The translations under genes and the position numbers were made by a program. A stretch of DNA of 64,000 bases. Origin: Gymnothorax reevesii (taxonomy: Eukaryota > Chordata > Actinopteri > Anguilliformes > Muraenidae). Where the stretch lies: NCBI GenBank assembly GCA_029721435.1, contig CM056573.1:153657947-153721946 (forward strand). Reading direction: 5' to 3'. Positions 10,731-21,376 of this stretch are shown here, one piece after another. The notes below the pieces were generated by a model. It was given only the letters and a program-made list of their open reading frames with translations, was not told the DNA's origin and did not search any database. How positions within the stretch are numbered: position 1 is the stretch's first letter; each line of letters begins with the position of its first letter.

Positions 10731-11434
10731 CGATGTTCGCATTTGCATATGTAAGGCCACACCTCCAGCCATCAAGCTCACCAGTATACTAAGTCCCAGA
10801 GTGCACTTCAGTCATTATCCAATTATCATCAACACCTGTTTCACATTTTCACTGAGTGGTAGCGGTGTGTAATTAAGACTGAGCTTCCCTCGTTCACTAT
10901 GGGATCTATTCTCCCATGCGTGTAAGTCAAAAAAGCGCGTAGCTAGGCGCTTTTCAGCCTACGCATATTCTCCCCTTAACTTAAGCCTGTGCATTATGCT
11001 CCTCGAAGGCAGTTAAGCACTTCGGGCGGAGTAAAGCCAAAATCTGGGCATTTCTCATGCAATTAACACTTACATGTATTCTCCCCTCGGCCTACGCGCC
11101 TTTTCTGTTAAGCACTTTTGAGGGCTGTATTAAGGTCAAGCGCCAATATTGTGTTTGATGTCAATTATTGGTCAAATTGTAACCTTTATTTTATTTTATT
11201 TAACATGATAAAGGTTGAGACATTCAATATTTGATTGTTCATCCTTATTTCTAAACTACATTTCTCATAACCATAATAAATTATCAAACAAAATCATCAC
11301 ATGATATTACGCGACGGCCTGTTCTCCAATTAGTTCAATTACAAACACAGCAATTAATTTTGAGTATAAATAAGACCATCACTCTACCATGCCCTCAAAA
11401 TCTAAAACCAAAATGCCAGTCCTGCATTCGCTTG

Positions 11435-12143
11435 CACTTTGCGAGAGTGGGAAAGAGTAAGAGGAGCATGCCGAGCAGGAACACAACCACGCGTATATCG
11501 ACCTCGTTTGGACATCCTGGGACTAACAGACACCGAGTGAATCCAGCGCTTTCGTCTGGACTGTGAGGCAATCATCTATCTTTGCTGACTTCTGGATGAG
11601 CAGCTATCCAGCCGCAGCAATCATCCACAAAACATACCCGTGGTCATCAAGGTCACAACTGTGCTGTCAGTCCTGGCATATGGGTCGTTCCAGAGAGTGG
11701 CTGGTGATGTCACGCATATCACAGGCGTCTGTGTCAAGGTCAATTTTTAAATGATCCTCCTTGTGTAGCCAACTAATCCTAACCATGCTTCTATACAGGA
11801 GACCGGGGATATCGTCTCCTGCCATGGCTAATGAACCTGTTCACCAACCCGACCACCGAATCTCAAGAGCGATATAATCAGGCGCACGAAGTCACTAGGA
11901 GCGCACTTTTGGCATTTTAAAAAGTTGCTTCAGGTTTCTGTACGATTCCGGTGGCTCCCTGCAAATAACTCTGGGCAAAGCATGCCGTGTGACCACTGTG
12001 TGCTGCATGCTCCACAACATGGCATCAGAAAGAAGATTCCCCGTGCCAGTCATGCCAGAAAACCAGCAAGGGGATGACGCGAGGAACTGTCAATGGGGAG
12101 GGCAGCAAGAGTGCATCAACTGATTGTTGATCAGCATTTTTAG
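11435..12143 (+). pseudogene. Harbinger (HARBI1-type) transposase, internally deleted
   Basis: Reading across three frames, the segments follow the order of HARBI1-like nucleases. Around 11500 is YRPRLDILGLTDTE. Then come a region with EQLSS, NIPVVIKVTTVLSVLAYGSF, a VAGDVTHI piece and a QASVSRSIF end near 11754. After the gap, near 11810, it continues PWLMNLFTNPTTESQERYNQ, then HEVTRSA, and further on SLQITLGKACRVTTVCCMLHNMAS (in two parts). The central catalytic portion between about 11760 and 11810 is missing, and stops and frame changes occur throughout. In vertebrate relatives this region contains introns, so part of the frame change at ~11750 could be a splice boundary. It cannot encode an active nuclease. 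Confidence 0.8.
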
Positions 12144-12239
12144 GTACGTTCACTATTAAATACAATGCGATCATTTAACAAAAGACAAGTGACTACAAAT
12201 GTAGTGGCATGCATTTTATTCAGCCTTAATTTTAAAGCC

Positions 12240-13266
12240 GTCTACCACTCCTTGTTCTGGGAGCACGGCTCCGGCTGCACTGCGAAGAGGGAGGGTGCGC
12301 GCCCCGAGTTGACCGCATAACCTCAACCAGTTCCTGCAGCGCACCTTGAATGCCATTAAGGTGGTTGTGAACACTGGTCAAAGTGTCCCTGATGAACTAC
12401 CAGAACTGATGTTGGCGCACCCTCTCCTCACGCTGCTCTAACATCCTCTCCTCCTCCATTCTGATCAGCGGCAGGTACTCTGGCCTTGGGTCGTCCACGG
12501 GTTGTGGTTCTGGCACTGGCAGTGGCACTGGCTCTGCCTCCGGCTGTGGCTGTGGCTCTGGCTCCACAGACTATAGAGGCGCTCTGGCCTCCTCCACCAT
12601 ACCAGCCCCTGGAGAAAGGTCTACAGGTTCCAGATCTGTAACACAATTAAATTTATCAGCATTAAATTCTCCACAGGTAGAACGTCGATCAACGTCAACA
12701 TACGATCTACCAAAGTATGGTCCGCTCTGGAGAGGACATCTCCTGGCTTTCAACTTCTTGAAATGCCAAAAAAAAAAAAAATACAATGAATATTTGAGAC
12801 TATATTAAGCTTGCTTCCAGTATGATACTTTGAGTATAGCCAAATTAAAATGACCATTTTACCTAACCCGCCTTCATCCGTATACACTCCAAGTTCTTCT
12901 CCATGCACTTCCTCTCCCGAAAGAGTGGATGCCACCTCCTCCTCCAGTGCAGTGAAATGCACAGGGGATGATGGTTGCGTACCACCTGTTGCGTGTGCAC
13001 TTCTCCGGAGTGCAGAGAGCCTGGCTTTTACTGCACAGATCTCGACATTTATGCTTTAAATCAGGGACACTGCGCTTAGATCTCCCCACCGAAGCCACAT
13101 CCAGAACGAATTGCGACCAAATCGCAGCTTTCTTCCTCGGATCAGCCTTCAGTGCCCCCTTGCCATACAACACCTCGTGGTGCCTCTTCACTAATTTCAC
13201 CAATACCTCAAACTCCTCATCATTGAAATTTAGTTTTCGGCTCGACGTCACCATCGTTGTCGTCAT
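12240..13266 (-). pseudogene. Harbinger Myb/SANT-like DNA-binding protein, broken
   Basis: The frame from ATG at 13266 (a second ATG at 13254) reads KLNFNDEEFEVLVKLVKRHH, then YGKGALKADPRKKAAIWSQF and LKHKCRDLCSK. This is a three-helix Myb/SANT-like domain of the type carried by Harbinger elements (and by the domesticated NAIF1/MSANTD proteins). Downstream on the same strand is a proline/glutamate-rich linker (VEPEPQPQPEAEPVPLPVPE near 12560-12500) and a C-terminal helix rich in E and R (MEEERMLEQREERVRQ), then IQGALQELVEVMRS. In-frame stops in the linker and before FIRDTL, and a frame change near 12960, break it. It converges on the transposase, with roughly 100 bp between the two 3' ends. 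Confidence 0.8.
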
Positions 13267-14115
13267 GTTCTGTTTACAAATGTGACTGCTCTATATACTC
13301 TAAATTGAGCCCTACCCTGGCCAATACTAAAGCTCTACCATTTGTTGTTCAGATATAGCCAATAAAGAATAGCCGACATAGGAAGAATCATTATCAGTAA
13401 ATGGGATAATTGATTATAATTAAGTACTAGTCACAAGTTCAAGTGAATGTGTCCCTCAGATCAAGTGGGACATAATAGGCTACGGAAATGGAATTGTGTG
13501 ATTGTTGAGGCGGTTTCGGGGCGGGGGATGACCGCTTGCGGAATTATTCAATCATCGCAAAGCATGTGTTTCACAATAGTTAAAATTGTTTTAATGAAAT
13601 AAGACCATTTGAACCGTTTTTATTCAATGCCATTGCTTTCAACCCCTGAGTAAAGAAAAGAGTGAGAACTCCGGAGTCATAATTGATTTCCATGTTACTA
13701 GTGGTGAAATCCACCGTAATGCATGTGAAACTGATAAACCTCCGTGCTCAAGGACTTCAATTCCGCCTAGAACCTCTTTCAAATGTGCTGATTTAATAAC
13801 TTCTGTCATACAGCACTGGAATGTGAATACCATACCATACTCACGGCCGAAAGCGTGAAAGGTAGTAACCCTATGAGTTTTAGATTTCAAGTGCGCAATT
13901 TCTCAACGAGATCATATAAACTGTCTTTGTTCTTTTTGTGTGACTAGAATGTTCTCTTTATTGAACAAACAGGCTGCTGTAGGAGGGGCACATTTTCAAT
14001 GCTCTGATTTCGCAGGCTGTGAAACGCTAAATTCTTTGTCATTTCATTACTTCCGCGCAAATGGGAGAACAGACCCCCTTGTGAAGTCTGCGTAGCCTCA
14101 TACCTGTTTGACATA

Positions 14116-14725
14116 CACTAGTAGCACCCAAAAACCAAGAAAGTGCACCTTTTTCCAAGAAATTAATATAAAAACTTAAACTATAAAAACACCGAGGTTT
14201 ACTGAACATTTGAGGCCAACTTGGTAAACCTTGGAAAATTTTTACCAGGGTATCCCGAAGTCTGTCCAGTTTACTTAAGTTTGGACAACACCTCAGTAAA
14301 CCTCAGTTAAATTTTCCCAAAGCACACCAAAGATTGTCTGGCCCACTGAAGTTCAGAAACCACATCGGTATTCCTCGAGAAAATTTCACCGAGGTAGACC
14401 GAAGTTTGTCTGCTAGGCTTAGGCTCACACCATACTACTTCATTAGACTGCATCTAGGGCCTCGCTTAATTAAACTGTAACCTCTGTAACTTTGTTGAAC
14501 AGGCAGTACTGGTAATTTGCATGATTAATTGGTGTTTGGAATGCAGTACTGGTGGGAGATCTTTAATGAGGCAGGTTTTTTGACTGTCTTCACACCTCTT
14601 CTTTGTTCTAGTGTGAGCATAGGCCTAGCAGACAAACTTCAGTCTACCTCTGTGAAATTTTCTGAGAAGTTTTTGTTGAAATTTCTCGAAAAAACTTTTT
14701 TCTCAGTTTTTAGGTGCCTCTAGTG
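14116..14725. mobile_element. CACTA-like MITE with 3-bp target duplication
   Basis: Left end CACTAGTAGCACCCAAAAACC and right end (inverted) CACTAGAGGCACCTAAAAACT. The ends are flanked by ATA on both sides (14113-14115 and 14726-14728). A second inner inverted pair, AAATTTCACCGAGGTAGACC with its partner, then GAAGTTTGTCTGCTAGGC, lies at 14381-14435 and 14615-14680. A CACTA terminus plus a 3-bp duplication is the signature of CACTA/EnSpm transposons. 610 bp and no transposase frame: non-autonomous. A truncated relative is at 59.36-59.51 kb. Confidence 0.8.
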
Positions 14726-14728
14726 ATA

Positions 14729-15360
14729 GTAGTCTCGCATTGACTTTTGACATTCTGGTGCTGCAATGGCATTTTAAAGACCAACAGATCAGGAGAAAAT
14801 TAACTTTGTTTGAGACCTGTGTCTCTCTCAGCAGCGGTCACGTAACATCTGGCAATACTGAAATACAGTATGGACTGCGGTAAAGTAAGAATTAAACTTT
14901 CAAACTGAAATAATGCCTGTGTTTATATCTTCAGTGATAATGTTATTGCCATCAATGTTCAAACATTTTTTAAGGGAAAAGGAATATATTTGATTGCTAT
15001 GATCAGCTATGCATACCAGCTTCATAGACTTAACCTAGCTGATGCAATCATGCCCTTCAAGCTATAGCTAATGCCAATTACAGTGAAATACATTCCGTAA
15101 TTTGAGTATTATTAAATTATTAAGCCTTTGTTATCCCGGAGAATCCCACTGAAATGAAAAAAAATGCAGATATGGCCTAACATTATTCTGTTCAAAACCT
15201 AACAACCACTCCAAGAGTAAGCAAGCCACAATGTAATTTTTAATCTCATGTTAAGTAACATTCATGAACACCATTGCTGGCCAACTAACTCATATTCATA
15301 ATGCTGAGTACAGCCATTAGTTGTATTGTAAAATGCATGATGTAGCAAAATAAAAGGAAA
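14729..15360. other. No feature recognised
   Basis: AT-rich sequence with no open frame above background, no terminal repeats and no sign of a splice-site-bounded exon that could be supported. Confidence 0.4.
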
Positions 15361-15823
15361 TGTCGACACAACATGCAGATAAAAGATAGATACTTGTATA
15401 TCCCAATATTTAATTGCTCACATACTTACTCTGACAACGAGATGCGACGGATAACCCGGTCAGCATTCATTCTGCAAATGGCACCGCACGATTGGTGGTT
15501 CTCACCAAAAGGTCACCCAATCAGCCAAGAACAGAAAACATGAATATTTATATATCCAATTAACTAGTGACGTAAGGGGTAAACGCTGGCCTACCGACTG
15601 AGGTCAGCCTATATAAGTGAGTGACCGTCGGGAGCGACCAGCACTTGATATAGATGGATTCCAGGCAAGGTGAAAATTGAAGAAAAAAATCTTAGCATAT
15701 TTCAGTTCCTGACACCCTACCGATTATATTTTTGTTGAATGGCAGAAACGCGTCAATAAAATGAATCGCTGTGGTACCCTGGAAAAAGTGCTCGACCGCT
15801 CAGTCGAATTCCCCAGTCATGGA
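15361..15823 (+). promoter_or_regulatory. LTR- or promoter-like block: CRE-like site, TATA box, AATAAA
   Basis: A CRE-like TGACGTAA (15568-15575) precedes a TATA box TATATAAG (15610-15617), and an AATAAA lies about 140 bp further on (15755-15760). That spacing is typical of an LTR with a short transcribed region. The block starts TGTCGACACA and has CAGTCA near 15818, fitting TG...CA ends, with GGAAA on both sides as a possible 5-bp duplication. The alternative is a host promoter: ATGGATTCC at 15654 is followed by a donor-like AAG|GTGAAA, and a 36-codon frame starts at 15761. The LTR reading is slightly preferred; neither is proven. Confidence 0.35.
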
Positions 15824-16294
15824 AAACTGAAGCTGGTGCCGACTCGGCGTATCAACACACAGAGAAGATAAAATATGTAATCCGCTAATTTCCTTGCTAG
15901 ACTGAACTGTTCATGTTTTACCTTCAGATCAGCATATCTATAAAGCCATTTTACTGTTTAAATAATAATATAATGATGATAATAATGAGATCTTTACATA
16001 ATAAGATAAATAATAAGCTAGTGCTCATTTACTCTGACATAACTAATAATAACATAACAATAATAATAATAATATGAACTGAACAATGATATGCGGAGGA
16101 GGAGGGTGAGGTTGATTTGCTACTGCCAGTCTGCCTAAAACGAACTTTTTAAACCGACAATTGCAAACAGTTAGCTCGCCAACCTTACCTGCAGTTGTCA
16201 CGCTGAACACTGCACTTGTTCGAGGCTTCAAATGCGGCGGGTGTTTCGCTCAACAAGGGTAGTTTACATGCAAAATTGAAATATCGGTATCATA

Positions 16295-17284
16295 ATGGAC
16301 GACTCCAGGTCTTTTGTGGTGAATGACCTGTTGACGTACGTGTATCATCACTTCAACAGTCATCCTGCTAACAAGATCATTGGGGTTGTTAGAGAATTCT
16401 ACCAAGCAGAAGCTATTGTAAAGGCCAAGAAAACGCCGTGGAAAGAGTATGCTGCAGACTTACCAACCATCCAGAAGCGGAAGAACAAGGGGCACAAGTC
16501 TGCTGCTGAGAAGGTCCGAGAGGACATCCTAGATGGTATGAAACAGCAGGACTCTCTGTACTCCGGAAACGACAAGCAACCACCAGTTGTGTTTGTTGCC
16601 GTTAACCTGGGTAACTTGCCAGATGTCAGTCCTGGGGAGATTGATACCCTCTCCCTCCTGGAGCGTGTCAGCTGCCTGGGGAGACAGATGGCCACAGTGT
16701 GTGTACCTACGGTACAGACGTATGCTGCAGTGTCATCTACACCACCGCTGAAGCCTAAACCTACAAGGCCACAGGTGAAGTCTGTCCCACCGACTGCTGA
16801 CCTGCCGTACGATCCTTCACTTGCGATCAATACAGTTGCCCTCCCACCGCTACATGATGAGAAGGTAACTCCAGGTGACCAGGGTTTCATCGTCCCAAGT
16901 TATCAGCAGAAGCAGGCTCACAGACAGAGGAAACGATTCACTAACCAAGCAGAGGAGGGTGGTATACCATCACAGTCCAATCGACCTCATCGCAAGGCCA
17001 TTTACGGGAATCGACAGAGCTCAACTCTTCGTGCTGCACCGCGTACCCATGAACTGTTTGTGTTCCGCATGCATCATGACGTTACCGATGATGAACTGAA
17101 GGATTACATTGCATCCGACAATGGCCCAGTTGTTCACGAGATTGAATGTGTCTCTCATGCTGACTCTCGGACTAAGTCATTCCGTGTGCTTGTTGAATGT
17201 AATGACATTGAAACTGTAATGAATCCAGAGTTTTGGCCTAGTGGTGTTGGGTGTCATGTCTTCTACAAGAAGAAATCTTCATGA
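16295..17284 (+). CDS. LINE ORF1 protein, intact
   Basis: Uninterrupted 329-codon frame. By position it is the ORF1 RNA-binding protein of the LINE. Residues 1-85 form a basic, helical N-terminal part (FVVNDLLTYVYHHF, then KKTPWKEYAADLPTI). Residues 140-235 are low-complexity and rich in Pro, Gln and Arg. The last ~80 residues (THELFVFRMHHDVTDDELKD onward, ending PEFWPSGVGCHVFYKKK) resemble the RRM-like C-terminal domain seen in ORF1 proteins of several CR1/L2-type elements, where it binds RNA. No CCHC knuckle is visible. Its stop codon overlaps the ORF2 start as ATGA at 17281-17284. Base composition is much more GC-rich than the ORF2 that follows. That it is open while ORF2 is broken may be chance. 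Confidence 0.75.
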   Translation: MDDSRSFVVNDLLTYVYHHFNSHPANKIIGVVREFYQAEAIVKAKKTPWKEYAADLPTIQKRKNKGHKSAAEKVREDILDGMKQQDSLYSGNDKQPPVVFVAVNLGNLPDVSPGEIDTLSLLERVSCLGRQMATVCVPTVQTYAAVSSTPPLKPKPTRPQVKSVPPTADLPYDPSLAINTVALPPLHDEKVTPGDQGFIVPSYQQKQAHRQRKRFTNQAEEGGIPSQSNRPHRKAIYGNRQSSTLRAAPRTHELFVFRMHHDVTDDELKDYIASDNGPVVHEIECVSHADSRTKSFRVLVECNDIETVMNPEFWPSGVGCHVFYKKKSS

Positions 17285-18975
17285 ATATGGCTAATACTAA
17301 TAATATGGATAATTTGAATGTTTATTCATTTAACTGTGACGGTTTATCTAGGTCTCAGTCTTTTATGTGTAGCATATTGCAAGATAATACTTGTGATTTT
17401 TTATGCTTGCAGGAAACTTGGTTGATTGATCAGAAACTACGTAAACTTGGTGATATACATCAAGACTATTTATATACTGGCAAATCAGGGGTAGATTTTA
17501 CATCTGATATACTTGTTGGTAGACTAAGTGGTGGTGTAGCCATACTATATAAAAAATCGCTAGCTAAATATGTTACTCATGTGAACGTTCACTCGAAACG
17601 GGTATGCGGTATTATTATTAAGAATCAGTCTGATTTTTCTATATGTATTCTCTCGTTGTATATGCCATGTGATAATTACTCACCAGTTACTGTGAGTGAT
17701 GAATATGCTGATGTGATTGAAACAATTGAGCGTGCCATACATGAAACTGATTGTAACCCCTTTATTATTTGTGGCGACTATAATACTATGTATGAAAGGG
17801 ATAATGCTCTTGCTAAATGTTTGTTAGAGTTTCAGAATAGGAATGATTCGAGTAATGCTTGGTCACATAACAGTGCTGTACGTGATTTTACATTTATTAA
17901 TTTCTCACTAAATCATAGATCACGCATTGATCATTTTGTAGTCAGTCGTAACATATGTCACATGATTAAGGAGCACACTGTGCATTATGATGCAGCTAAT
18001 CCCTCTAATCATAACATTGTGAAACTTAACTTGTCTTGTCTTACAAGACATACACATGTAACCCAGAATATAGACCGGCAAAGTGATTGCAAATTTTTGT
18101 GGTATAAAGCCAACGATGAAGATATTTTGCATTATCAGACTTGTTTAGATGTAGCTCTGGCTAACATTACCATTCCTTCTGAGTTAATTTTATGTCATGG
18201 TGTTATGTGTTCTCATCCTTCGCACAAACGTCAGATAGATAGTTTTTGCCAGGATATCATTCAATGTTGTATTGATGCTGGTGCAGAGAGTATCCCTCGC
18301 CGCGGGGATACGAGACCTCCAGTACCAGGCTGCAATTATATTGTTCAACCTGAACGTGAACATTCCCTCTTCTGGCACTGGATATGGATTGAATGTGGTA
18401 AACCCAAGCATGGCTATGTATATGATATTATGAAAAGAACTAGAGCTAGGTATCATTACTCAATTAGAAGTGCAAAAAAGCAGGAAAATAATATTAGAAA
18501 ATAGAAAATTGCAATATGTTTAGTTGTGGTAGTACTGATATGTGGCATGAACTTAGGAAAATTAATCCGATGTCTAGAAATATTCCTTCCACTGTAGACG
18601 ATGCTTGTGGGTCTGATGATATAGCTGAATTACTTGCGACGAAATATAAACAATTATACAACAGTGTACCTACCAGTAGTGAGGAACTTGATGAAATACA
18701 AAGATTATTTACATTTGATATTTCAACAACTGACTCTTTCACGAGTAATGTTTTCTGTTAATGATGTTGTTAATGGTATTCACAAATTGAAGTCTGGCAA
18801 GCGTGATGATGGTCATGGTTTAGATTCAGACCATATTATTAATGGTACTATGAAGTTATGTGATTTGTTAACAATGTTGTTTAATTGTATGTTGCTACAT
18901 GGCCATACTGCTTCAGCGTTATTACATTCTACAATCATATCTCTTCCGAAGAACTTGCGTTCTTCTGTGCATCAG
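17281..18975 (+). pseudogene. LINE ORF2: APE-type endonuclease, then broken reverse transcriptase start
   Basis: Open to 18504. The likely start is the ATG of the ATGA overlap with ORF1 (17281); an upstream ATG at 17251 lies within ORF1. Endonuclease motifs in order: VYSFNCDG, FLCLQETWL with the metal-binding Glu, CGDYNT, RIDHFVVS, and PSNHNIVKL. In the last motif the catalytic His remains, but the usual Asp before it is Asn. A linker follows (GKPKHGYVYDIMKRTRARYH). After the stop at 18502-18504, the protein continues in other frames (WHELRKINP, then GIHKLKSGKRDDGHGLDSDHI), which needs two frame corrections. Sequence ends before the catalytic YADD region, so it cannot reverse-transcribe. The endonuclease part alone could still be translated. 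Confidence 0.8.
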
Positions 18976-19538
18976 AGGCATAACCAGAACTTCAAAATGT
19001 GTACGCACGAAACATGCCTTTATGAGAATAAGTCCTGACAAATTCCCCATCGTTTTTCTTAATTAACAATACATTCATGTCACAGTTGTGGGGCTTTGAG
19101 AGCTCCTTTTATTACTCTCGTCCGGTACAATATCGTTTTGCTCGCCATCAGATTCCTGGGCCAGCTGGCATTAATTGGGGGCGTTACCTGGACTCTATTT
19201 AAACTCCTGTTCTGCCTCGCTCGTGTTGCTAGTGTCATTGACTCCTTGGTGCTTTAGCCGGTAAGGTCTTTAGAGAGAGAGTATTGTCAGGATCTTAGCT
19301 GTATTACAGGATTAGTGTTAGTGAGAAAGGGAATCTTTGGTTTATTTCCCTTTTCTTTTGTTGTTTCTTCGAGCTCGCCTTTTTTCTACCACGGACGGCG
19401 TCAGGTCCGTTGGTAGCGCGTGTCTCGTGATTTCTATCTGTTTTAGTCTCTCAGCATGCTGCTGGTTTTTCCTTTTATTTCAGGCCACTGTTCTTAGCGT
19501 CCAACTACCAACGCCCATCACAGTACACTCCAGCCACT

Positions 19539-20545
19539 ATGGAGACGCCAGCGGTGGCTGAAATTAAGAGGGCTGTTGCCAGCCAGCAAGATATGTTGGC
19601 AGGTTTTGTTAAAGGACTTTCTGATTTGGACAGTCAGCAATCTAAATTAGTTGAGAGACTACTCCTGCAAGAGAACGCGCTTAAGAGTCAAGAGAGCGTT
19701 CTGTTTAGCTTAACTGAGAGTATTAATTCTCTCGCTACACAAATTTCACTAAAAGTTGCACAAGCACCACCCATGCATCCTCCCCAAGAACCTAAGTTAC
19801 AACTGCCCCAAAGATATAGTGGCAAGGCAGGAAAGTGCAAGGATTTTATCGTCCAGTGTGAAATATTATTTAGGGCTCAGCCATCACGTTTTGTTAATTA
19901 GTATTCTCGGGTTGCATTTATTTTATCCCTGTTGGCTGGCACAGCGCTCAATTGGCTCGGCCCACAAATTAGATCTAATTCACCGACGGTAAATTCTGTA
20001 GAGGCCCTTGTTTGGAAGATGGTGTCTGTTTCCGATCAGGACATTTCTGGTCATGACGCAGCTACGCGTTTAATGCACCTTAAACAGATCAAAGAAAGCA
20101 CAGCTGAGTTTTCTATTGCTTTTCATTCTCTAGCCACAGAGACAGGCTGGCCGGAGGCTCCTCTGATGACTGTATTTAGCTATGCCCTTACGGAGGAGAT
20201 TAAGGACGTGCTGGCAACTTTAGAACCCTGTTCGACTTTACGCTCCTTAGTTCCTACTAAGGTACGAATTGACAACCGCATACGCGAACGTAACGGGAAG
20301 AGGCTAAATAGATCACCACTGGCTGACAATGGGGTTAAAATTGCTAGTCGCGAATGTGCATCTCCTATTCCCCCCATTAAAGATTCTACTTCGGTTGAGC
20401 CTATGCAAATTGAAGGTTTGTTTGACCCTCAGCCTAAGAGACACATTAGCAGAGGAGTAATCTGCTTTAATTGTAATAAGCCGGGTCATATCCATCCACA
20501 TTGTCCAAAGCTTCGGGGAAACAGAAAGACCCCTCTAGCGATTCA
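19539..20545 (+). pseudogene. Gypsy A gag with one in-frame stop
   Basis: Structural polyprotein of the retrotransposon. From ATG at 19539 the frame is open to a TAG at 19899-19901, then continues in the same frame. So a single nonsense mutation interrupts the capsid region. N-terminal part: coiled-coil-like, rich in Gln, Leu and Glu. Capsid-like segment: RYSGKAGKCKDFIVQCEILF, with LAGTALNWLGPQI after the stop. Nucleocapsid: a CCHC knuckle CFNCNKPGHIHPHC at about 20462-20503. Protease follows in the same frame without a separate start. Confidence 0.8.
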
Positions 20546-21376
20546 GGGGGCGCTAGAAAGGCAGACCCAGTTTCCCTTCCTAACACTAATCCCCGTGGAA
20601 CTTACTGTGGGGAGCAAGAGATTTACTATTGAAGCGTTCGTAGACTCGGGCGCAGTTGATTGTTTCATGGATATTAAATGGGCTAGAAAGCACTCCGTTC
20701 CCACAGTTACGCTTTCACCATCACGCTCTGTAAGAACTTTGGACGGTCGCCCGCTTGGAACGGGAGTTATAAGCGAAGTTTAGGTCCCACTAAAAATGTT
20801 CATTTCCTTTGGTGGCCACTCTGAGGTTGTTCGATTTTTTTATTATCAGGTCCCCCACTTTTACAATAGTTTTGGGGCATTCATGGTTGCGGGAACATGA
20901 ACCTTGTATCAGTTGGGGGGAAAAGGTTAATCCTATTGTCCACTGGGGTCCCAAGTGCAACTCTCATTGTAGAACTAATGAGAATGGTTCTTTCGGACGT
21001 CAAGCTATGGGGCAGGCTGACGCCGAGAGTGAGTGTGAGGAGGTAATCTCACCGTATCCTCCTAGGCTAGAAAGAGGGGCAGAGTTGGAATGGGATGATC
21101 AGTTTGACTGGCGACAGCCAGAGGACGAGTACTTCTGTCACGGAGTCATTAGATTCTGAGCAGGGTAAGGAATTTGGGGCCACCCTGAACTTTGACTCCG
21201 AATGTTCCCAGGGATTACGTTGATCTTGCTGAGGTGTTTAGTAAACAACGAGCATCTACATTACCTCCTCATCGCCCAAGCGATTGTGAAATAAATCTCT
21301 ATCCTGGGACAACTCCACCTAGGGGTTCGTTATATTCCTTATCAGGACCAGAGCGTAGGGCCATGCAAGAATATAT
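20546..21376 (+). pseudogene. Gypsy A protease and start of reverse transcriptase, frameshifted
   Basis: The protease active site appears as FVDSGAVDCFMD (Asp-Ser-Gly form) near 20635-20675. The frame ends at 20783; the flap and C-terminal part (TIVLGHSWLREHEPCISW) are in another frame from about 20809. The reverse transcriptase N-terminus ([18 protein letters not shown], then [11 protein letters not shown]) is in a third frame from 21192, and breaks off at the Gmr1-like insertion. The remaining reverse transcriptase start is at 27572. Confidence 0.75.

Larger units (their letters stand above)
10893..14085. mobile_element. PIF/Harbinger DNA transposon, decayed
   Basis: Left end TTCACTATGGGATCTATTCT then CCCATGCG (10893-10920) matches the inverted right end (14085-14052, reading TTCACAAGGGGGTCTGTTCT then CCCATTTG). 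Inside, in convergent orientation, are a HARBI1-type transposase remnant on the plus strand and a Myb/SANT-like gene on the minus strand. The pairing of these two proteins defines vertebrate Harbinger elements, where the Myb-like protein helps import the transposase and bind the ends. The 3-bp target duplication expected for the family could not be confirmed. Confidence 0.8.
16295..18975 (+). mobile_element. APE-type LINE, 5' part only
   Basis: Contains ORF1 and most of the endonuclease half of ORF2. Reverse transcriptase sequence stops near 18975, just after the first conserved block (GKRDDGHGLDSDHI ... IISLPKNLRSS), where sequence leading into the Gypsy element begins. LINE copies are usually truncated at the 5' end; keeping the 5' and losing the 3' part points to a deletion or replacement after insertion. 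Its 5' UTR probably lies in 15.86-16.29 kb, which is rich in (ATAA)n. Confidence 0.75.
19045..21376 (+). mobile_element. Ty3/Gypsy element A, left part (split by the Gmr1-like element)
   Basis: Runs from an LTR-like leader (TATA-like CTCTATTTAAAC at 19191) through gag, protease and the start of reverse transcriptase, then is cut at 21376 by a later insertion. It resumes at 27572. The left border is uncertain: the LTR start could be anywhere in 19040-19090. Closely related to the copy at 42.2-45.9 kb, which shows the same leader and gag. Confidence 0.8.

Noticed and set aside
12968..13285. 105-codon plus-strand ORF
   Set aside because: It is the antisense shadow of the Harbinger Myb/SANT-like gene.
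16399..16890. 163-codon minus-strand ORF
   Set aside because: Antisense shadow of LINE ORF1; composition follows the sense codons.
17251..17280. ORF2 start at 17251
   Set aside because: This ATG lies within ORF1 and would add residues (MSCLLQEEIF) unlike the usual short leader; the ATGA overlap at 17281 is a better start.
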